From an uncultured Bacilli bacterium (GTDB lineage Bacteria > Bacillota_I > Bacilli_A > ML615J-28 > CAG-313): 64,000 nucleotides of DNA. Positions 59,615 through 64,000 of this stretch are shown here, piece after piece (positions within the stretch are counted from its first letter, which is position 1; each line of letters opens with the position of its first letter). Location of the stretch: the NCBI GenBank assembly GCA_949879765.1, contig CATLBQ010000005.1, positions 1-64,000 on the forward strand. Direction: 5' to 3'. Made by a program: the position numbers and the translations under genes. A model generated the notes under the pieces. The model did not search any database. It saw nothing but the letters and a program-made list of their open reading frames with translations, and was not told where the DNA came from.

Positions 59615-60841
59615 ATGGAAAATAAATTTTTTCAAGTATGTAAAAGCGAGCAAATAAATTCATGTATGCAAATGGTTTTAGATTATGACCAACCATTAAC
59701 TACTATTGATGAAAAACTAAAGGCATTTAAAAAAGCATTAGGTCCAGATGTTAAAATCGAAAAATATCAAAAAACAAAAAATGTTTTTGTTTATGAGGAT
59801 AGTGGATTAAAGCATTATATTATAGCAGCAACTATAACTTATTTAAGTAAGCCACATCCTTTATTTAAAAAGCGTATGCAATTACAATCATGGTATAAGG
59901 ATTTTTATATACAGCATAAAGATAATCCCAATGAAACTGTTAATCTAATAGGTATATATCATTATGATGGAATGGAAATATATTGTGATTTTAATATACA
60001 AGATTATTTAAATAAAAAAATGCATTCCTCATCTGCTCATATTTATACTAATGATTTGTTCCAAGCAGTAAAAAATGGTGTATTTGAAAAGATTGATATG
60101 AATGGTAATAAAATTACAGCCATCAAGGGTATTGAACTTAAGAATTATTTTAGAGGTGGAGTATTAAAAAATCCAGTTATATCCTTGTTTGAAAAGTTTA
60201 ATTCATCATTTTCTTTTAACAAATGGCTAATGGCAGACGAATGCATAAAACAAATGTTGGCTGCGAAATGGTATCAAGCAAAAGGGACAGAATGGCCAGG
60301 ATGGTTCTTGGAATTTAGAGTGGATGAATTTATCCAAAGTGAAAACTGCTCCAAAATCATGCTTTATACAGGAAATAAAAATAAAGCAGAAGGTATGTTG
60401 GATTTTGATTTGTACTTTGGAACTCTATCTTTTTATGGCGATTTAAAAGCATCCGATATAAATAAGAAAGAAGCACCAGGTAATGACCAAGAAAATACTT
60501 TAAAAGCAATAAGTCAATATGGAAGACTCTGGTATATTATCTATGAACATGAAACTATTAAAGATAAGGATATGGAAAATGAAATGTCAATAAAAAGAAT
60601 GAAGTTAATTAATTCGGATTGGAAAGAAGGAGATCATATCTCTTATACAAGTAGAATGAAACATTCTGTTAACTTCAAAAGAATGAGAATATTTGAATTA
60701 AATGCAGTAAATATGCATGATATTTTATCTGATTTTAATCAAGGACATAATTCTGGTCCAAGGATGGCTGAGCGTGTTGCGAAATTTTTATTAGATAAGA
60801 ACAATATGAACAATAGTGTCATATTCACTTATAATGCTTAA
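59615..60841 (+). CDS. Putative type II restriction endonuclease (PD-(D/E)xK-like)
   Basis: Sits between C-protein and 5mC MTase genes; candidate catalytic stretch DFDLYFGTLSFYGDLKAS. Confidence 0.6.
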   Translation: MENKFFQVCKSEQINSCMQMVLDYDQPLTTIDEKLKAFKKALGPDVKIEKYQKTKNVFVYEDSGLKHYIIAATITYLSKPHPLFKKRMQLQSWYKDFYIQHKDNPNETVNLIGIYHYDGMEIYCDFNIQDYLNKKMHSSSAHIYTNDLFQAVKNGVFEKIDMNGNKITAIKGIELKNYFRGGVLKNPVISLFEKFNSSFSFNKWLMADECIKQMLAAKWYQAKGTEWPGWFLEFRVDEFIQSENCSKIMLYTGNKNKAEGMLDFDLYFGTLSFYGDLKASDINKKEAPGNDQENTLKAISQYGRLWYIIYEHETIKDKDMENEMSIKRMKLINSDWKEGDHISYTSRMKHSVNFKRMRIFELNAVNMHDILSDFNQGHNSGPRMAERVAKFLLDKNNMNNSVIFTYNA

Positions 60842-60854
60842 AGGTGATTAAGAA

Positions 60855-62084
60855 ATGAAAAAATTTAAATTTATTGATTTATTTTCTGGAATAGGCGGAT
60901 TTCATCAAGCGATGAAGGAATTAGGCGGAGATTGTGTTTTTGCATCTGAAATTGATGAAAATGCTATAAGTACATATCAAAAAAACTACGGAATTGACTC
61001 TGCTCATGATATAACAAAAACAAAAGAAGAAGATATCCCTAAACATGATGTTTTGTGTGCTGGGTTTCCTTGCCAAACTTTTTCAAAAGCAGGACAGCAA
61101 CTTGGATTCGCAGATAAAACCAAAGGAACATTATTCTTTGAAATAATTAGAATCCTTAAATATCACAAAACACCATATATTATCTTAGAAAATGTGAGAA
61201 ATCTTACTTCACATGATAATGGGAAGACATGGAAAATAATAAAAAATGCTCTTAAAGAAATAGGCTATCTAATTTCCGAAGAACCATTCATTGTTAGTCC
61301 CCATCAACTAGGTATCCCACAATTGAGAGAAAGAGTTATTATACTTGGAGTCCATAAAGATATCGGTATTAAAAATTTAAATATTATTTTACCAAATTAC
61401 GATAAAAATAATATTAATTTTCTTGATTCCAACATTTTAGAAGATGGTGACATTGATAAAAAGTACTATATTTCTAAGCATCAAGAAAAGGTGCTTAATT
61501 GTTGGAATGACTTTATTCAAGGAATTAAATTTATACCTTCTAAGAGAACTGATAGACAAACTAAAGAAATTTCATATGTAAAAACAAATTTTAATGGTAC
61601 AATAGGATTTCCAATTTGGGCATTTGAATTCAAAGAATCTTATGACTATAGTACTGAAAGTTACGAATGGAAGAAAGATTTTATTGCTAAAAACAGATAT
61701 CTATATCAATATAACAAAAAATTTATTGATACTTGGATAAAAAAGTGGAACATATTTCAAAATTTCAAACCAACTGAACAAAAGTTAGAATGGCAATGCG
61801 GAAGCGAATGTAAAACCATATGGGACGGATTAATTCAATTTAGACCATCTGGTGTAAGAGTAAAAATAGCAACTGTTTTTCCAGCATTAGTAGCAATGGT
61901 TCAAATACCTATTATTGGTAAAGTTAAAAGAAGACTAACACCAAGAGAAGCTGCAAGACTGCAAAGTTTTCCAGATGATTTTTTAGTTGATAAAAACGAC
62001 CATCAAGCATATAAACAATTTGGAAATGCGGTTAATGTTGAAGTTATAAAATATATGGCTGCGCAATTATTTGAACAACGCTAA
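60855..62084 (+). CDS. DNA (cytosine-5-)-methyltransferase
   Basis: FIDLFSGIGGFHQAM (I), GFPCQTFSKAGQQLGF (IV), ENVRNL (VI), QLRERVIILG (VIII), PREAARLQSFPDDF (IX), QFGNAVNVEV (X). Confidence 0.95.
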   Translation: MKKFKFIDLFSGIGGFHQAMKELGGDCVFASEIDENAISTYQKNYGIDSAHDITKTKEEDIPKHDVLCAGFPCQTFSKAGQQLGFADKTKGTLFFEIIRILKYHKTPYIILENVRNLTSHDNGKTWKIIKNALKEIGYLISEEPFIVSPHQLGIPQLRERVIILGVHKDIGIKNLNIILPNYDKNNINFLDSNILEDGDIDKKYYISKHQEKVLNCWNDFIQGIKFIPSKRTDRQTKEISYVKTNFNGTIGFPIWAFEFKESYDYSTESYEWKKDFIAKNRYLYQYNKKFIDTWIKKWNIFQNFKPTEQKLEWQCGSECKTIWDGLIQFRPSGVRVKIATVFPALVAMVQIPIIGKVKRRLTPREAARLQSFPDDFLVDKNDHQAYKQFGNAVNVEVIKYMAAQLFEQR

Positions 62085-62126
62085 ACCAATTTATAGCAAG
62101 TATCTTTCATAGGAGGGGGGATTTAA

Positions 62127-63311
62127 ATGGAGTTTAACGGATTCACTTATGACGAGTTGAAAACTATACTATTAGCAAAAAATCAAAATGTTGTATTTGG
62201 TGAAGAAATTAAACCTCATACAACTAAGAAGATTGCATATGTTGCAAAATATGTGGAAGAGTGGTTATATGTAATCACTAATGTCTCGCAGTATATCTTT
62301 TTTATCGACATTATGTCTAATGCGGGGCTTTATAAAAATTCATATTTGTCAACATCAATATCTGTATTAAATGTTTTTGTTAAATATGCAAAAAATCACA
62401 GAGATAAACAATTTTTTCTATTGGCCAATGATCATGATAAAGATAAGGTTTTAACAATGAAAAGAATATATAAACTTTATCAAGAAATGTTTAATAAAAT
62501 GGGTTTAACTAATATTAAAATGAATATAGATTGTTCAGATGCATGCGATTATTTATCAAGAGTGAATGTTACATATCACTTAGAATATGTAAGAGGAATT
62601 AAAAAAAGCATTTTACTTTATGTTGATCCTTATAATTTCATAAATAAAAAATTAGCCTTTGGTGTAGAAGATTTTATTAGCAAGAATTATTGTGAATTAA
62701 TCTTAAACTTTTATTGTAATGATTATTCAAGAAATGTTAATAACGATAAAGTCAAAGCACACCAAATGGAAATTAAAGAATTCATTAAAGATTTTTGCAA
62801 ACTTGATGAAAAAGAAAATATTAGCGCAGTAGTATTAAGAGATCATTTCACAAATTTACTTTTAAAAAATACTAAGATGAAATTTTATTATTTTGTTAGT
62901 ATGAAGAATGAAAAAAATGCCCCATTATATTACTTGATTTTTTTGACTCCAAACATTCGTGGATTAGAAAAAGTCAAAGAAGCAACATGGAATATTTTAG
63001 GTTATCATGAAGAGTATTGTGTGAATTATAAAGAGAGAGATCCAAATCAATTGAACTTGTTTAATGAAACTCCTGAGGAAGAAGCATTTGCTGGAATTTT
63101 ATATCGATTAGAATCAATTTTCAAGCAATATAATGGCTGTGAATTATCATTTGAAGAAATAGAAGTAATATGTTTACAAAGAACTTTTATGAAATCAACT
63201 CATGTTATTAATCAAGTTTTAAAACCCCTCATTAATACTAATAAAATACTAAAAAAAGGGAATGTGGGAAAAGCCAATTTTAAAGAAGATAAATATTTAA
63301 TTAATTTATGA
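62127..63311 (+). CDS. tcmP: Three-Cys-motif partner protein TcmP family (Rossmann/methyltransferase-like, C-terminal winged-helix-like)
   Basis: K..Y...Y.EEWLYVITN...YIFFIDIMSNAGLY...LLYVDPYNFINKKLA; immediately followed by a three-Cys-motif protein. Confidence 0.72.
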   Translation: MEFNGFTYDELKTILLAKNQNVVFGEEIKPHTTKKIAYVAKYVEEWLYVITNVSQYIFFIDIMSNAGLYKNSYLSTSISVLNVFVKYAKNHRDKQFFLLANDHDKDKVLTMKRIYKLYQEMFNKMGLTNIKMNIDCSDACDYLSRVNVTYHLEYVRGIKKSILLYVDPYNFINKKLAFGVEDFISKNYCELILNFYCNDYSRNVNNDKVKAHQMEIKEFIKDFCKLDEKENISAVVLRDHFTNLLLKNTKMKFYYFVSMKNEKNAPLYYLIFLTPNIRGLEKVKEATWNILGYHEEYCVNYKERDPNQLNLFNETPEEEAFAGILYRLESIFKQYNGCELSFEEIEVICLQRTFMKSTHVINQVLKPLINTNKILKKGNVGKANFKEDKYLINL

Positions 63312-63323
63312 TGAGGTGTTACA

Positions 63324-64000
63324 ATGGAAAAAATAACGAGAAAATCACTGCTTTATAAAACTGAAGTAGAATATGGTGACTATACAGCTAATTATGTTTT
63401 AGGCTGTCAACATGGCTGTCTATATCCTTGTTATGCTTTTAATATGGCAAAGAGATTTGGTAATGTCAAAACTTATAAGGATTGGATAACCCCAAAACTA
63501 GTATCCAATGCTCTTGAATTATTAGATAAAGAAATACCAAAACTAAAACAAAAAATAAAATCAGTTCAATTATGCTTTACAACAGATCCTTTTATGAAAG
63601 ATTATCCTGAAGTTTGTGAAATGACACTAAAAATTATCAATAGGCTAAATCATGATAATATGAAGGCGGTTATATTAACCAAAAGCGAATTGCCTGAATC
63701 TTTATTAAGAACATCAAAAATAAATGAGTATGGAATTACTCTTGTTTCTCTAGATGAAAAGTTTAGAAAAAAGTATGAGCCTTTCACAGTGGATTATGCA
63801 ACAAGAGTCAAAACTCTTAAGAAATTACATGATAACGGATTTTATACTTGGGTAAGTATTGAGCCCTATCCTACTCCAAATATATGTAAGCAGGATTTAA
63901 CTGAGATACTAGATAAAATCTCATTTGTTGATTATATAGTATTTGGCAGACTTCATTACAACAAAGAAGCAACTGCATATAAAGACCATAAAAAATTTTA
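63324..64000 (+). CDS. Three-Cys-motif radical-SAM-like protein (3' truncated by window)
   Basis: Absent from the ORF track because it has no stop before 64000. Translation by hand: MEKITRKSLLYKTEVEYGDYTANYVLGCQHGCLYPCYAFNMAKRFGNVKTYKDW...VQLCFTTDPFMKDYPEV...VILTKSEL...SIEPYPTP. Confidence 0.75.
   Translation, partial: MEKITRKSLLYKTEVEYGDYTANYVLGCQHGCLYPCYAFNMAKRFGNVKTYKDWITPKLVSNALELLDKEIPKLKQKIKSVQLCFTTDPFMKDYPEVCEMTLKIINRLNHDNMKAVILTKSELPESLLRTSKINEYGITLVSLDEKFRKKYEPFTVDYATRVKTLKKLHDNGFYTWVSIEPYPTPNICKQDLTEILDKISFVDYIVFGRLHYNKEATAYKDHKKF

Noticed and set aside
58992-64000. Integrase or duplicated tRNA 3' end (att site) proving insertion into tRNA-Thr
   Set aside because: Neither was seen by eye within the window; island status rests on gene content and adjacency only.

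Overview
A 64 kb window from a low-GC, Gram-positive, Bacilli-like chromosome. This placement is inferred from gene content: rsmE-mtaB, cshB-nfo, ylmE-sepF-ylmH-ileS, a GerA/B/C germination operon, the yfmF/yfmH M16 pair, and darA. Most of the window is ordinary housekeeping sequence: tRNA/rRNA modification, metK, argS, ileS, ispG, deoC/deoD, nadABC, glpK, ABC transporters and a P-type ATPase. The accessory parts are the two ends. On the left is a >2.4-kb-codon, 5'-truncated surface amidase. It is built from InlB-type B repeats, and five of those repeats carry a recurrent ~110-130 aa inserted module. On the right, directly after a tRNA-Thr(CGT) with an unusual C33, there are phased T-tracts, five ~20.5-bp direct repeats, a C-regulated 5mC restriction-modification system, and a TcmP-family protein next to a three-Cys-motif radical-SAM-like protein that runs off the window. 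The tRNA-linked R-M + TcmP/three-Cys block is the best candidate for an under-described system. Other points of interest are a domesticated transposase N-terminal domain fused to a basic tail, a 38-bp duplication that remodels the ssb translation-start region, tandem cre-like boxes upstream of an EF-G paralogue, and an SPFH/zinc-ribbon pair. Product names rest on motif recognition by eye; no database search was run.
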